From NCBI GenBank assembly GCA_019633425.1, contig WSUB01000025.1, positions 248,001 to 312,000 on the forward strand: a stretch of 64,000 bases of DNA. Reading direction: 5' to 3'. Made by a program: the position numbers and the translations under genes. Shown here piece by piece: positions 28,969-39,681 of this stretch. Within the stretch, counting starts at the first letter, position 1, and the number at the start of each line of letters is the position of its first letter. Source of the DNA: Tulasnella sp. 424 (taxonomy: Eukaryota; Basidiomycota; Agaricomycetes; Cantharellales; Tulasnellaceae). The notes under the pieces were generated by a model, which had not been told where the DNA came from, made no database searches, and saw nothing but the letters and a program-made list of their open reading frames with translations.

Positions 28969-30336
28969 TCAACAAGCAGAAGTTCCGACCCAGATGCCGT
29001 TGTATGATCCTTGAAAAGGTCGTGAGCCGGCGTACCACGTCGGGAAACCATCACCACTCACCCAAATGATCAAAAACGTTGCCAAGAAAGATATTAGCTA
29101 CTGCTCCAGTGCTGCAATGCGAATCGGTATTGTCTGACCCAGGGCAGTTAAACCAATTATTGTTAGCCACATTGTGCACTTCGCCTATGGGCCGTCGTGT
29201 CAGCAACCTAACGCGAGTCAAGTCATCCATGCAGTACATGCCTTGTGGGTGAGCGAAGCCCATCAATCGTCCTAATATGCCATCGCGGAATCAATGTCTG
29301 ACCGAAATGGCGGGTAATTGCTCCAGACCCGGTACTCACCTGGGACAATAGGAATTGGGTCTTGCGAGTGAGTGAGTCGCGTTATGTCAAAGGACTTCAG
29401 GTAGTTCGCAAACGCGGGGTTGCCGACCCGCGGCCCTCCTAGAGTGATTGTTTTGGTGGTAATCGAAGGGATTTGAATTTTTAGGTAAATGCTGTCCAAC
29501 AAAGCTAATGCTCCCTAAACAATGTCGTTAGACTGGCGTGTTTACCAAGGCTACACTGGCTTACCCCCAACGAATGGCCAACAATGGTGACCTTTGAGGA
29601 AGATTTGGCAGCCATAACTGTCTTGACCGCTTTCAAAATCGGGCTCGCCGCACGTTTAAAGGTATCTTGGAAGCCTCCGTGAACTGGAACAGAGCAAGTC
29701 AGCGTCTTGGGCTTTTAGAAAACATGGAGACACTCACCCATGACCGACGAACTGATTCCTGGAAAGTACGCCTGCAAATACGTTTCGTATGAAAGACTAA
29801 AGTACATAACACTCCGATTCCACTCACTTGATCCATCCGATCTGGGATAAAATCGATATCGTTAATTAAAGATAGAAATTGAGTAGGATCAGTCCCTTCG
29901 TGGGCCACAACGATGGAGTCTGGGAAAACAACATTGATCACGAGTAAGTTCCTACTGCTTTGTAAATTTATGGAGCTGACATACTCAGGCTTGGGGACCA
30001 TCCAACGAACCAGACGGGTGTAGCATCACCGTCGCCTCCACCGGCATAAATCTGAAAGTCGGATATGGCGTTGCAGGCCGCTAGTGGGAAGACGGCGGAG
30101 TACTGTCAATATCACGAACGAAGGCCCATCAAGACAAAGGAACACGAACCTCCACAATTCCACTTATTTGCGCCCTTGGTGCAGTAAGCGGCTCGAGCGA
30201 ATTGGATATACGGGGTATAAGACGAAACGAGCGAAGCGAGGGCCGCCGTAACGCCGCTCCCTCTCTCGTTGACAACCGGCGCAGCTAGAGCGGAAACGGC
30301 AACTTGGGCGAGGAAGAAAAGAATGTGAAAGATCAT
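28969..30336 (-). CDS. Secreted class 3 lipase, copy A
   Basis: Triacylglycerol lipase of the alpha/beta-hydrolase class 3 (Rhizomucor lipase) family. Exons 30336..30150, 30080..29985, 29919..29828, 29771..29738, 29683..29565, 29514..29340, 29271..29242, 29184..29062 and 29009..28969; 298 aa. A signal peptide (FHILFFLAQVAVSALAAP) is followed by SSYTPYIQFARAAYC. VVAHEGTDPTQF is the oxyanion region, and GHSLGGALALLDS, split by intron 5, carries the nucleophile Ser. THSQDPIPIVPG holds the Asp and GEVH the His of the triad. It ends YNGIWVGTSAC. Intron 7 (29185-29241) has a GC donor. Its promoter has lost one arm of the palindrome seen upstream of copies B to D. It converges on the monooxygenase with 144 nt between stops. 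Confidence 0.9.
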
Positions 30337-31520
30337 TGGAGGGAATGTATGAGGATATGACGAGAAAAGGAGGGAATGGGGGCGTTCTGCCGTACGCATT
30401 TCCTTTGAGCCCCGGGGCCTTTTTCAATCCCTCCCAGCCAGGTTCGAACACATCCCTGAAATTACCAGGCCGACCAAAATAGCAGTATATTCCGGCTTGC
30501 TGGGCTATTTTTCTGTTCGATGATGGTAACATTGACCACTTTTCCACGACGAAGAGGGCCTGGGACCGTGCTGTCCGACATTCGTTTTCCTAAACAAAGG
30601 TAAACAACGTGGACTACGTTGCAGGTGACCCGCTAACTTGTGCTGGGAAGCCTCTCAGCCAGAGTTTCGAAATCAGAGGGGTCCAGGATCCGAGCAATTT
30701 TCAGCTGATCGCCAACACCTGGACGAGAAAAGCACGAGAAAGCCAACATGGAAGCGGCTTTTGGAACTTCTATGGCGGCCTTCGTCCGAGAGCTCTAGAC
30801 CTGCGTTTAAGGGTAGCGCAGAATACCCTTTATCGTGAAGGGACATTAATAGAACGAGTTCCGTAAAAGGCATGCGACGGGGGGACAAGCAGAAGTCCTC
30901 CGACTGCCGATCAGAAGAATATTCCCATTGTTCTCTGCCGGCTTCGCTTCTAACACCACCATAACCGCATGGAGGGGGCATGGGCAGAACGGATACCGCG
31001 CGGAATTCTTCTTCATCTTGAGAGATGTTTCAAAATACGATCGGAGTAGTTGCGGCCGCGGAAAGTCTTGCGCGGTTCTTGCCAGAAAGGGATTAACGTT
31101 TGGAGGGGGAGTGAGACAGGGTCATCATCCCATTCAACAATTTGACCAACGACCAGTCATTTTTGGATATCGCTCAGCCCGTTGATAGAGAAGTTGTGCA
31201 GGCCCAATGGCTGTCTAGTCTTGAAGAGGAAAGGAGGTTTCGGGTGAGGGAGCGATTTAACCCCCAAAGGACGGAGTGGACGAGACCAAGGCCACGAAGA
31301 GAAGGGCTGAAATTTTGTGGTACATACATGGGAAGAGTTTCTTGGAAGGTGCTATCTGTACGGCCACTTGAGGTGCTTGTTGGTGGGAGGAGTTCCGAGA
31401 AGCCAAGAAACGCTGCACAATTACGCACAAACATCTCACGATCGCTCTTTTGTCACCAACACAAGGGGAGAGTGGTAGTGTTCCGGCCAAGAATACGGTA
31501 AGGATGCGTGTGCAAGCTTT
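30337..31520. other. Array spacer 1 (lipase A upstream region)
   Basis: Non-coding. It contains the lipase A promoter with a tatatt element near 30486 and a single palindrome arm (ccgacattc near 30574). From about 31060 to 31460 runs the block I call G, a sequence of about 0.4 kb found at six places in the array. Open frames here are disrupted relative to the other copies. Confidence 0.6.
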
Positions 31521-31970
31521 GAGACCAAGTTTATCAGAAGGTCCACTCCAGATGCAATGTTATTCGACTCTGCTTTCAATATCCTTATGATTGGGTGAGT
31601 TTGCACCACGACTTGGCGTCGCGTCACACCGATGTCGACGCAGTATATGACCCTCAAAGATTGAGGAAGAAGTTGATTTAAGACTATACCGAGGTCCCAA
31701 CGAGACCCAGAAATCATTGGGTCAAAGTCAAAGTAAGCGTAATTGCTCGCCGTGAATGCGCCGTCTAATCTCTGCTCATCCGACCAGAGTATTCATTGAT
31801 GACACTGCCTCGCACCACGGACTCGGCAGGGAGACGTACGAAACATAACCGCATCTCCCTTGGTGGGGCAGTTTTTGCTGTAAGACCAGACGGCTACATC
31901 GGCCTGGTCGATAGATCCTCCCAAAATATTAACGCTTATTTCTCCCAGTTCTTCATTCAAATAAATAAAT
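31521..31970 (+). pseudogene. Truncated monooxygenase 3' fragment, F1
   Basis: Copy of the last part of exon 16, exon 17 and exon 18 of the monooxygenase with the two introns between them. Exon 16 sequence is open (FIRRSTPDAMLFDSA), but the exon 17 equivalent reaches a TAA, and exon 18 has a frame disruption after KTYET-equivalent positions (ACATAACCGC). There is no upstream part of the gene. It is a relic of the duplication. Confidence 0.85.
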
Positions 31971-32114
31971 ATCGGGACTGACACGTTGATACCCATACAA
32001 TGAAGGACGCTCTCGCATGAACTGCACAATCAGAATATTCCCTTGGAAAGCGAGTCTCCAGCCAATTAGAATACGTCAAAGCCACCCTGTCTCCCCCCCC
32101 CCCCCAACGAAAAC

Positions 32115-33477
32115 TTAGCAATAAGTAGTTCCCATCCAGAGACCGTTGTACGGGCCTTGAAACATTCGTTAGCTGGCGTGCCACGTCGGGGAACTATCAC
32201 CTCTCACCCAAATGATCTGTAATGTTGCCAACAAAGATATTGGGTACATTTCCAGTGCTGCAGTGCACATCGGTGTTGTCCGACCCAGGGCAGTTATACC
32301 AATTGTTGTCCACCGAATACTGATGCACTTCGCCTATAAACGGTCGTCTCAGCAAGCTAAGGCGATTCGGGTTATCAATCTACCACATGCCTTGCGGGTG
32401 AGCGAAGCCCAGCCCTCGACCTAATATACCTCGGGGAGATCAGTGTCTGGCCAAATGAACGGCAACGGCCCAAAAACCGACACTGACCTGGGACAATAGG
32501 AACTAGGTCTAGCTCGTGAGTGATCCGTGTTAAGTCAAAGGACTTGAGGTAGTCCGCAAAAGCAGGGTTGCCGACCCGAGGCCCTCCTAGAGTGACTGTT
32601 TTGATAGTAATCGAAGGAATCTGAATTTTAAGGTAAACGCTGTCTAACAACGCTAATGCTCCCTAAACAATGTCGTTAGACTGGCGTGTCTATCAAGGCC
32701 ACGGCGGCTTACCCCCAACGAATGGCCAACAAGGGTGACCTTTGAGGAAGATTTGGCAGCCATGACTGTCTTGACCGCGGTCAAAATCGAGCTCGCCGAA
32801 CGTTTAAACGTATCTTGGAAGCCTCCATGAACTGGAACAGAGCAAGTCAGCGTCATAGGCTTTGAGGGAACATGGAGACACCCACCCATGATCGACGAAC
32901 TGATTCCTGGAAAGTACGCCTGTAAAGACGTTTCACATTAAAGACTGAAATACGTAGTATCCACATTCCACTCACTTGATCCATTGGATCTGGGACAAAA
33001 TCGGCATCATTGAGTATGGATAAGAATTGAGTAGGATCGGTCCCTTCGTGGGCCACAACGATTGAGTCTGGCGGTCACGAGTAAGTCCCCCCCCCCCCTT
33101 CAAGAATTTATGGAGAAGACATACTCAGGCTTGAGGACCATCCAACGAACCAGAAGGGCGTAGCAGCATCGTCACCTCCGCCGGCATAAATCTGAAAGCT
33201 GGATATAGCATTTCAGGCCGCTAGTGGGAAGACGGCGGAGGGGCCATTGTCATCATCATGAACGGGGTCCCATCAAGACAAGGGAACACTGACCTCCGCA
33301 AGTCCACACGGATGCGCCCCCGGTGCAGTAAGCGGCTCGAGCGAGTTGGATATAAGGGGTATAGGAAGAAATGACCGAGGCGGAGGCGGCCGTAACCCCG
33401 TCTCTCTCGTTGACAATTGGCGCAGCGAGAGCGGAAACCGCAACTTGAACGAGGAAGAGAAGAATGGAAAAGATCAT
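32115..33477 (-). pseudogene. Class 3 lipase, copy B, with premature stop
   Basis: Same nine-exon structure as copy A: 33477..33294, 33220..33125, 33067..32976, 32919..32886, 32831..32713, 32662..32488, 32420..32391, 32333..32208, 32155..32115. Exon sizes match the other copies exactly from exon 2 on, apart from exon 8 of copy A (123 versus 126 nt). In exon 2 the codon that is TGC or TGT (Cys) in copies A, C and D is TGA (33213-33215), stopping the protein near residue 64, before the GHSLGG nucleophile. All other exons and splice sites look usable, and signal peptide, nucleophile, Asp and His are otherwise preserved. The inactivation looks recent, or the base is a sequence error. Intron 7 has a GC donor as in copy A. 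Cytosine runs occur in intron 2 and just downstream of the gene. Confidence 0.85.
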
Positions 33478-33715
33478 TGGAGGGAATGGTCTGAGGATAC
33501 GACGAGAAAAGGGAGGAACAGAGGCGTTCTGCCGTTCTCATTCCTTCAGCGCTGGAGCCTTTTCAATCCCTCCCAGCCAGGTTCGGGCTCATCCCTGGAA
33601 TTATCAGGCAGACCAAAAGCGCAGTATATACCAGCTTACTGGGCTATTTTCCCGCTCGATGGTGGTAGCATCGACCACTTTCGTACGACGAAGAGAGCCT
33701 GAGAAGACGTCGACT

Positions 33716-33746
33716 GAATGTCGGACAGCACGGCGGCCCGACATTC
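33716..33746. promoter_or_regulatory. Palindromic element upstream of lipase B
   Basis: Perfect inverted repeat with arms gaatgtcgg and ccgacattc separated by 13 nt, 240 nt upstream of the lipase B ATG. The same element sits at the same distance before copies C and D. It includes CGG/CCG triplets of the kind bound by Zn2Cys6 regulators, which is an inference. Confidence 0.55.
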
Positions 33747-34634
33747 ATTTTCCCAAAGGAGGTAAACGATATGGTCTACATAGCAGGTGACCTGCTAACT
33801 TGCTGGTGGGAAGCCTCTCAGCCACCGTTTCGATCGGAGGGGGTCCATGAGCCGAGCACCTTTCAGCTGATTGTCTAGAACCGGACGAGAAAAACACGAG
33901 AAAGCCAGGATGGAAGCTGCCTTTGGAAGTGCTGTGGCGGCCTTCGTCCGGGAGCCCAAGACCTCTATTTGGAAGGTAGCTCCTATCTTAAAGCAATATT
34001 AATAGAACAACATCAGTAGAGGATATACAACGGAGGGACGAGAATGAGTCGTCGGACTCCTCATCGGGCGAATATTGCCATTGTTCTGCCGACTTCGCTT
34101 CTTACTGCGCCATAACCGCGTGGACAGGGCATGGGCAGAACCGATACCGCGCGGAGCTCTTCTTCAGCTTGAGAGATGTTTCTAAATACAATCAGGGAGT
34201 GGCCGCTCCCGCGAAAAAAAGTCTTGTGCGATCCTTGCCGAAAAGGATTAACGTTCGGACGACAAGGTCCTGGGTGAAACAGGGTTATCGTCGCATTCAA
34301 CAATTTGACCCACGACCAGTTATTTTGGATATCCTTCAGCCAGTTGATAGAGAAATCGTGCAGGTCAAATGGCTGCCTAATCTTGAAGAGGAAAGGAGGT
34401 CCAAGTTTCGGGTGTGGGGAGAGATTTCATCCCCAACTTGAATAGACCGAGAGGATGAAATCAACGCCACACAGAGATGGCTGGATCTTTGCGGTACATG
34501 AGAAGAGGCTCCAGACAGATGCTCTGTGTGCGACCACTTGAGGTACTTGTTGGTGAGAGGAATTCCGAGAAGCCGAGAAACACCGCACAATTCCTCGCAA
34601 ACATCTCACGTGGTCTTTTGTCACCCCGATGCTA

Positions 34635-34815
34635 ATGGCTCGAACCCCCGGGACCAAGAAATCAGCCAAGGCACCGAGCCGGAGGAAGGAGAGAAGGAGC
34701 CGGTCGGAAACGCAAGCTAGCTCAATCTGACAATGAGCCGCCTTCTGGCATCTCCCACAGCTCCAATGACGGTGCGTTAATGGGGAACAATCCGGCCACC
34801 CTCACAGGCTGAAGC
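34635..34815 (+). pseudogene. Exon-1 relic of the Cys-rich gene, copy 1
   Basis: Matches exon 1 and most of intron 1 of the gene at 42188: the start region (TPGTKK), the end TCCAATGACG at 34771 and the following gtgcgt donor with intron sequence. A one-base difference near AAGAAATCAG shifts the frame, giving a TGA after about 31 codons. No exon 2 follows; the sequence passes into a G block. Confidence 0.75.
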
Positions 34816-35268
34816 CAGATCTGCCGCGGAAAGTCTTGCGCGGTTCTTGCCGAAAAGGGATTAACGTTTGGATGACGAGAAATGAAACAGGGCCATCCAA
34901 AAATCTGACCAACGACCAGTAACTTTTGGATGTCACTCGGCCCGTTGATAGAGAAATTGTGCAGGCTAAGTGGCTGTCTAGTCTTGGGAAGGAAAGGAGG
35001 TTGCGGGTGAGGGAGCGATTTAACCCCAAAAGGATGGAGTGGACGAGACCAACGCCACGAAGAGAAGGGCTGAAATTTGCGGTACATGAGAAGAGGTTCC
35101 GGAAAGGTACTATCTGTGCGACCACTTGAGGTAGGTATTGGTGGGAGGCGTTCCGAGAAGCTACACAATTACGCATAAACATCTCACAATCGTTCTTTTG
35201 CCACCAACACAAGGGGAGAGTGGTAGTGTTCCGGCGAAGAACACGGTAGAAAAGCATGCGAAAGTTCT

Positions 35269-35695
35269 GAGACCGAGTCTGTTCGAAAGTCTACCCGGAT
35301 GTGCTATTCGACTTATCCTTATGATTGGGTATTTGCACCACGACTTGGCGTCGCGTCACACCTGTGTTGACGCATTATATGTCCCTCAGGATTGAAGAAG
35401 GTGATTTGCGACTACACCGAGATCCCAGCAAATCACTGGGTCAAAGTAAGCGCGATGGCTCGCCATGACTGCGTCTTCTAATCTCTGATCATCCGACCAG
35501 CCTACTCATCGATGACACCTCCCTGCACTATGGACTCAGCGTAAAGACGTACGACGCATACGGCATCTCTCCTGGTGGGGCCGTGGCTGTCGTGAGACCG
35601 GACGGCTATGTCGGCGTGGTCGCGCCGCTCGATGGATCATTCCTCCCAAATATCGATGCCTTATATTTCTCCTAGGTTTCTTCATTCAGATAAAT
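35269..35695 (+). pseudogene. Truncated monooxygenase 3' fragment, F2
   Basis: Second truncated copy of monooxygenase exons 16 to 18. The exon 16 part carries deletions (about 20 nt shorter than the parent). The exon 18 part is better kept (GGAVAVVRPDGYVGVVAPLD). It converges on lipase C. Confidence 0.85.
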
Positions 35696-35830
35696 AAATA
35701 TAGAGACAGACACATTAATACCCATTCAATGAAGGACGCCCCCGCATGAACTACGCGATCAGAATAATACGTTGGACAGCGAGTCTCCAGCCAAATCAAA
35801 TCACCCTTGTCTCCCCTCCGAAACGAAAAT

Positions 35831-37187
35831 TTAGCAATAAATAGTTCCAACCCAGAGGTCATTGTACGGGCCTTGAAACAGTCGTAAGCCGGCGTGCCAC
35901 GTCGAGGAACTATCACCTCTCACCTAAATGATCCACAATGTCGCTAAGAAAGATATTGAGGACATTCCCAGTGCTGCATCGTAGATCGGTGTTATCTGAC
36001 CCAGGGCAGTTATACCACTTGTCGTCCGCCGAAGACTGGTGCACTTCGCCTATGAACGGTCATCTCAGCAAGCTAAGGCGATTCTGGTTATCAATCTAGC
36101 ACATACCTTGCGGGTGAGCGAAGCCCAGCCCTCGACCTGATATACCATGGGGAGATCAGTGTCTGGCCGAGTGAAGGGCAGCTTCCCGAAGACCGACACT
36201 GACCTGGGACAATAGGAATTGGGTCTAGCTCGTGCGTGATCCGTGTTAAGTCAAAGGACTTGAGGTAGTCCGCAAAAGCAGGGTTGCCGACCCGCGGCCC
36301 TCCTAGAGTGACTGTTTTGATGGTAATCGAAGGAATCTGAATTTTAAGGTAAACGCTGTCTAACAAAGCCAATGCTCCCTAGAGAATGTCGTCAGACTGG
36401 TGTGTCTATCAAGGCCACGGCGGCTTACCCCCAACGAATGGCCAACAAGGGTAACCTTTGAGGAAGATTTGGCAGCCATGACTGTCTTGACCGCGGTCAA
36501 AATCGAGCTCGCCGAGCGTTTAAAGGTATCTTGGAAGCCTCCATGAACTGGAACAGAGCAGGTCAGCGTCTTGGGTTTCAAGGAACATATCGAGACTTGC
36601 CTTTGATCGACGAACTGATTCCTGGGAAGTACGCCTGTAAAGACGTTTCATGTGAAAGACTGATGTACGTAGTATTCCAATTCCACCCACCTGATCCATT
36701 GGATCTGGGACAAAATCAGCATCATTAAGTAGGGATAAAAATTGAGTAGGATCGGTCCCTTCGTGGGCCACAACGATGGAGTCTGGCGGTCACGAGTAAG
36801 TTCCCCCCCCCCCCCCCTTCAAGAATTTATGGAGTTGACATACTCAGGCTTGAGGACCATCCAACGAACCAGGAGGGCGTAGCAGCGCCGTCACCTCCAC
36901 CGGCATAAATCTGAAAGTTGGAGATAGCATTGCAAGCCGCTAGTGGGAAGACGGCGGTGTCATTATCATGAACAAGGTCCCATCAAGACAAGGGAACACT
37001 GACCTCCGCAGGTCCACACAGATGCGCCCTCGGTGCAATAAGCGGCTCGAGCGAGTTGGATATAAGGCGTATAAGACGAAATGACCGAGGCGGAGGCGGC
37101 CGTAATCCCGTCTCTCTCGTTGACAATTGGCGCAGCGAGAGCGGAAACCGCAATTTGAGCGAGGAAGAGAAGAGTGGAAAAGATCAT
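35831..37187 (-). CDS. Secreted class 3 lipase, copy C
   Basis: Intact family member. Exons 37187..37004, 36939..36844, 36782..36691, 36634..36601, 36547..36429, 36378..36204, 36136..36107, 36049..35924 and 35871..35831; 298 aa. Signal peptide FSTLLFLAQIAVSALAAP; nucleophile region GHSLGGALALLDS; Asp in HELDPIPIVPG; His in GEVH; C-terminus WVGTIYC. Unlike copies A and B, intron 7 has a GT donor (GTATGT), while intron 4 has a GC donor (GCAAGT) where copies A, B and D have GT. Intron 2 holds a cytosine run of about 15. The promoter palindrome occurs at 37426-37456, and again beyond the N gap. Confidence 0.9.
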
Positions 37188-37425
37188 TGGAGGGAGTGGT
37201 CTGAGGATACGACGAGAAAAGGGAGGAACAGAGGCGTTCTGCCGCTCTCATTCCTTCAGCGCTGGCGCCTTTTCAATCCCTCCCAGCCAGGTTCGGGCTC
37301 ATCCCTAGAATTACCAGGCAGACCAAAAGCGCAGTATATACCAGCTTACTGGGCTATTTTCCCGCTCGATGGTGGTAGCATCGACCACTTTCGTACGACG
37401 AAGAGAGCCTGAGAAGACGTCGACT

Positions 37426-37456
37426 GAATGTCGGACAGCACGGCGGCCCGACATTC
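37426..37456. promoter_or_regulatory. Palindromic element upstream of lipase C
   Basis: Same 9-13-9 inverted repeat as before lipase B, 239 nt upstream of the lipase C ATG. Confidence 0.55.
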
Positions 37457-37493
37457 ATTTTCCCAAAGGAGGTAAACGATATGGTCTACGAGC

Positions 37494-37589
37494 NNNNNNN
37501 NNNNNNNNNNNNNNNNNNNNNNNNNNNNNNNNNNNNNNNNNNNNNNNNNNNNNNNNNNNNNNNNNNNNNNNNNNNNNNNNNNNNNNNNN
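37494..37589. other. Assembly gap (96 N) flanked by a direct repeat
   Basis: A run of 96 N. The 78 bases at 37413-37490 recur as 37590-37667, right after the gap. This is either a true local duplication or a scaffold joint where the same sequence was placed twice; true gap size is unknown. Confidence 0.95.
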
Positions 37590-37602
37590 GAAGACGTCGA
37601 CT

Positions 37603-37633
37603 GAATGTCGGACAGCACGGCGGCCCGACATTC
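37603..37633. promoter_or_regulatory. Second copy of palindromic element after the gap
   Basis: Identical 31-nt inverted repeat, part of the 78-base sequence repeated on both sides of the N gap. It may be an assembly duplicate of the element at 37426. Confidence 0.45.
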
Positions 37634-38472
37634 ATTTTCCCAAAGGAGGTAAACGATATGGTCTACGTAGCAGGTGACCTGCTAACTTGCTGGTGGGAAG
37701 CCTCTTAGCCACCGTTTCGATCGGAGGGGGTCCATGAGCCGAGCACCTTTCAGCTGATTGTCTAGAGCCGGATGAGAAAAACACGGGAAAGCCAGGATGG
37801 AAGCTGCTTTTGGGAGTTCTGTGGCGGCCTTCGTCCGGGAGCTCAAGACCTGTATTTGGAAGGTAGCGCAGAATAACCCCTATCTTCAAGGCACGCCAAT
37901 AGAACGACATCCGTAAAGGATATACAACGGAGGGACGAGAATGAGTTGTCTGACTCCTCATTGGGCGAATATTGCCATTGTTCTGCCGACTTCGCTTCCT
38001 ACTGCGCCATAACCGCGTGGACTGGGCAGAGGCAGAACCGGTACCGCGCGGAACTCTTCTTATGCTTCAGAAGTGTTTCTAAATACAATTAGGGAGTGAC
38101 CGCTGTCTCGACAAAAAAGTGTTGTGCGGTTCTTGCCGAAAAGGGATTCACGTTCGGACGACAAGGTCCTAGTGAAAGAGGGTCATCGTCACATTCAATG
38201 ATTTGACCCACGACCAATTATTTTGTATATCCCTTAGACAGGCCAAATGGCTGCCTGGTCTTGAAGAGGAAAGGGGGTCCAAGTTTCGGGTGTAGGGAGC
38301 GATTTCATCCCCAATAGACCGTTGGATGAAATCAACGCCACCTCGAGAGGGAGAATCTTTGCAGTGCATGCAAGAGTTTGCCATACATGGGACCACTTGA
38401 GGTCCTTGTTAGTGAGAGGAGTTCCGAGAAGCCAAGAAACACCGCACAATCACTCGCAAGCATCCCACGCGT

Positions 38473-38614
38473 ATGCCAATGGGTCGAAACCCCGGGACCA
38501 AGAACCAGCCAGGGCACCGAGCCGGAGGGAGGACAGAAGCAGCTGATCAGAAACGCAAGCGAGCTCAATCTGACAATGAGCCCCCTTCTAGCATCTCCCA
38601 CGACTCCAATGACG
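38473..38614 (+). pseudogene. Exon-1 copy of the Cys-rich gene, copy 2 (open but orphaned)
   Basis: Equivalent to exon 1 of the gene at 42188. It reads through without a stop (MPMGRNPGTKNQPGHRAGG, then RKRAQSDNEPPSSISHDSND in essence) and ends at GACG followed by a usable gtgtgt donor. No exon 2 follows before monooxygenase fragment F3. If its promoter is active it could make short or chimeric transcripts. Confidence 0.75.
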
Positions 38615-39097
38615 GTGTGTTTAGTGGGGAGCAATTCGGCCACCCTCAGAGGCTGGAGCCAGAGTGCAGCTCTGCCGCGAAAAGTCTTGCGCGGTTCTTG
38701 CCGAGAAGGGATTAACGTTTGGACGACGAGGAATGAAACAGGGTCATCGTCATATCAAAATTTGACCAACGACCAGTAACCGTTGGACATCACTCTGCCC
38801 GTGAGAGAGAAGCTGTGCAGACCAGAAGCAAAGGAGGTCTAGGGTGAGGGGCGATTTAGCCCAAAAAAGACTTAGTGAACGAGACCAACGCCACGACGAC
38901 AAGAGCTGAAATTTTGCGGTACATGAGAAGAGGTCCCGGAAAGGCGCTATGATATCTGTGCGACCGCTTGAGCCAAGAAATGCTGCACAATTAGGCACAG
39001 ACATCTCGCGATCGTTCTTTTGTTACTACACTCAAGGGGGGAGTGGTAGTGTTCCGGTCAAGAATACAGTAGCTATAGAAAGCATGCGGAAGTTCTG

Positions 39098-39537
39098 AGA
39101 ACCTAGTCTGTCAGAGCGTCCATATGCTATTCGACTCTGTCTTCGATATCCTTAAGATTAGGTATTTGCACCACGACTTGGCGTCGCGTCAAACCTGTGT
39201 TGACGCATTATATGTCCCTTAAGACTGAAGAAGAAGTGGATTTGCGACTATACCGAAATCTCAGCGAGACTCGGAAGGTGTCAAAGTAAGCGTGATGGCT
39301 CGCCATGACTGCGTCGTCTAATCTCTGATCATCCGACCAGACTACTCATCGATGACACCTCTTTGCACTACGGACTCAGCGTAAAGACGTACGACACATA
39401 CGGCTTCTCTACTGATGGGGCCGTGGCTGTTGTAAGACCGGACGGCTATGTCGGCGTGGTCGCGCGGCTCGATGGATCATTCCTCCCACAACATCGATAC
39501 TTATTTCTCCTGGGTTTCTTCATTCATACAAATAAAT
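39098..39537 (+). pseudogene. Truncated monooxygenase 3' fragment, F3
   Basis: Third truncated copy of monooxygenase exons 16 to 18. Exon 18 codes DGAVAVVRPDGYVGVVARLD before a frame change near HRYLFLLGF. It converges on lipase D. Confidence 0.85.
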
Positions 39538-39681
39538 ATAGGGACTGCCACGTTACATAATACCCATACAATAAAGGACGCTCTCGCATGAACTGCGCGA
39601 TCAGAATAATTCGTCGGACAGCGAGTCTCCAGCCGGTTAGAAAAAGTCAAACCACCCTTGTCTCCCCTCCGAAACAAAAAT

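Larger units (their letters stand above)
33478..35268. other. Array spacer 2
   Basis: Lipase B promoter, a first G block (about 34190-34620), a decayed exon-1 copy of the Cys-rich gene, then a second G block (about 34820-35220) leading into monooxygenase fragment F2. It is longer than spacer 1 because of the extra exon-1 copy and second G block. Confidence 0.6.
37188..39097. other. Array spacer 3
   Basis: Lipase C promoter, the N gap, then the order seen in spacer 2: G block (about 38090-38460), exon-1 relic of the Cys-rich gene, second G block (about 38680-39050) and monooxygenase fragment F3. Otherwise no gene is supported. Confidence 0.6.

Noticed and set aside
31060..39060. Array spacer sequences as possible transposons
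   Set aside because: No transposase or reverse transcriptase frame, no terminal repeats and no target-site duplications were seen; they are explained by segmental duplication.
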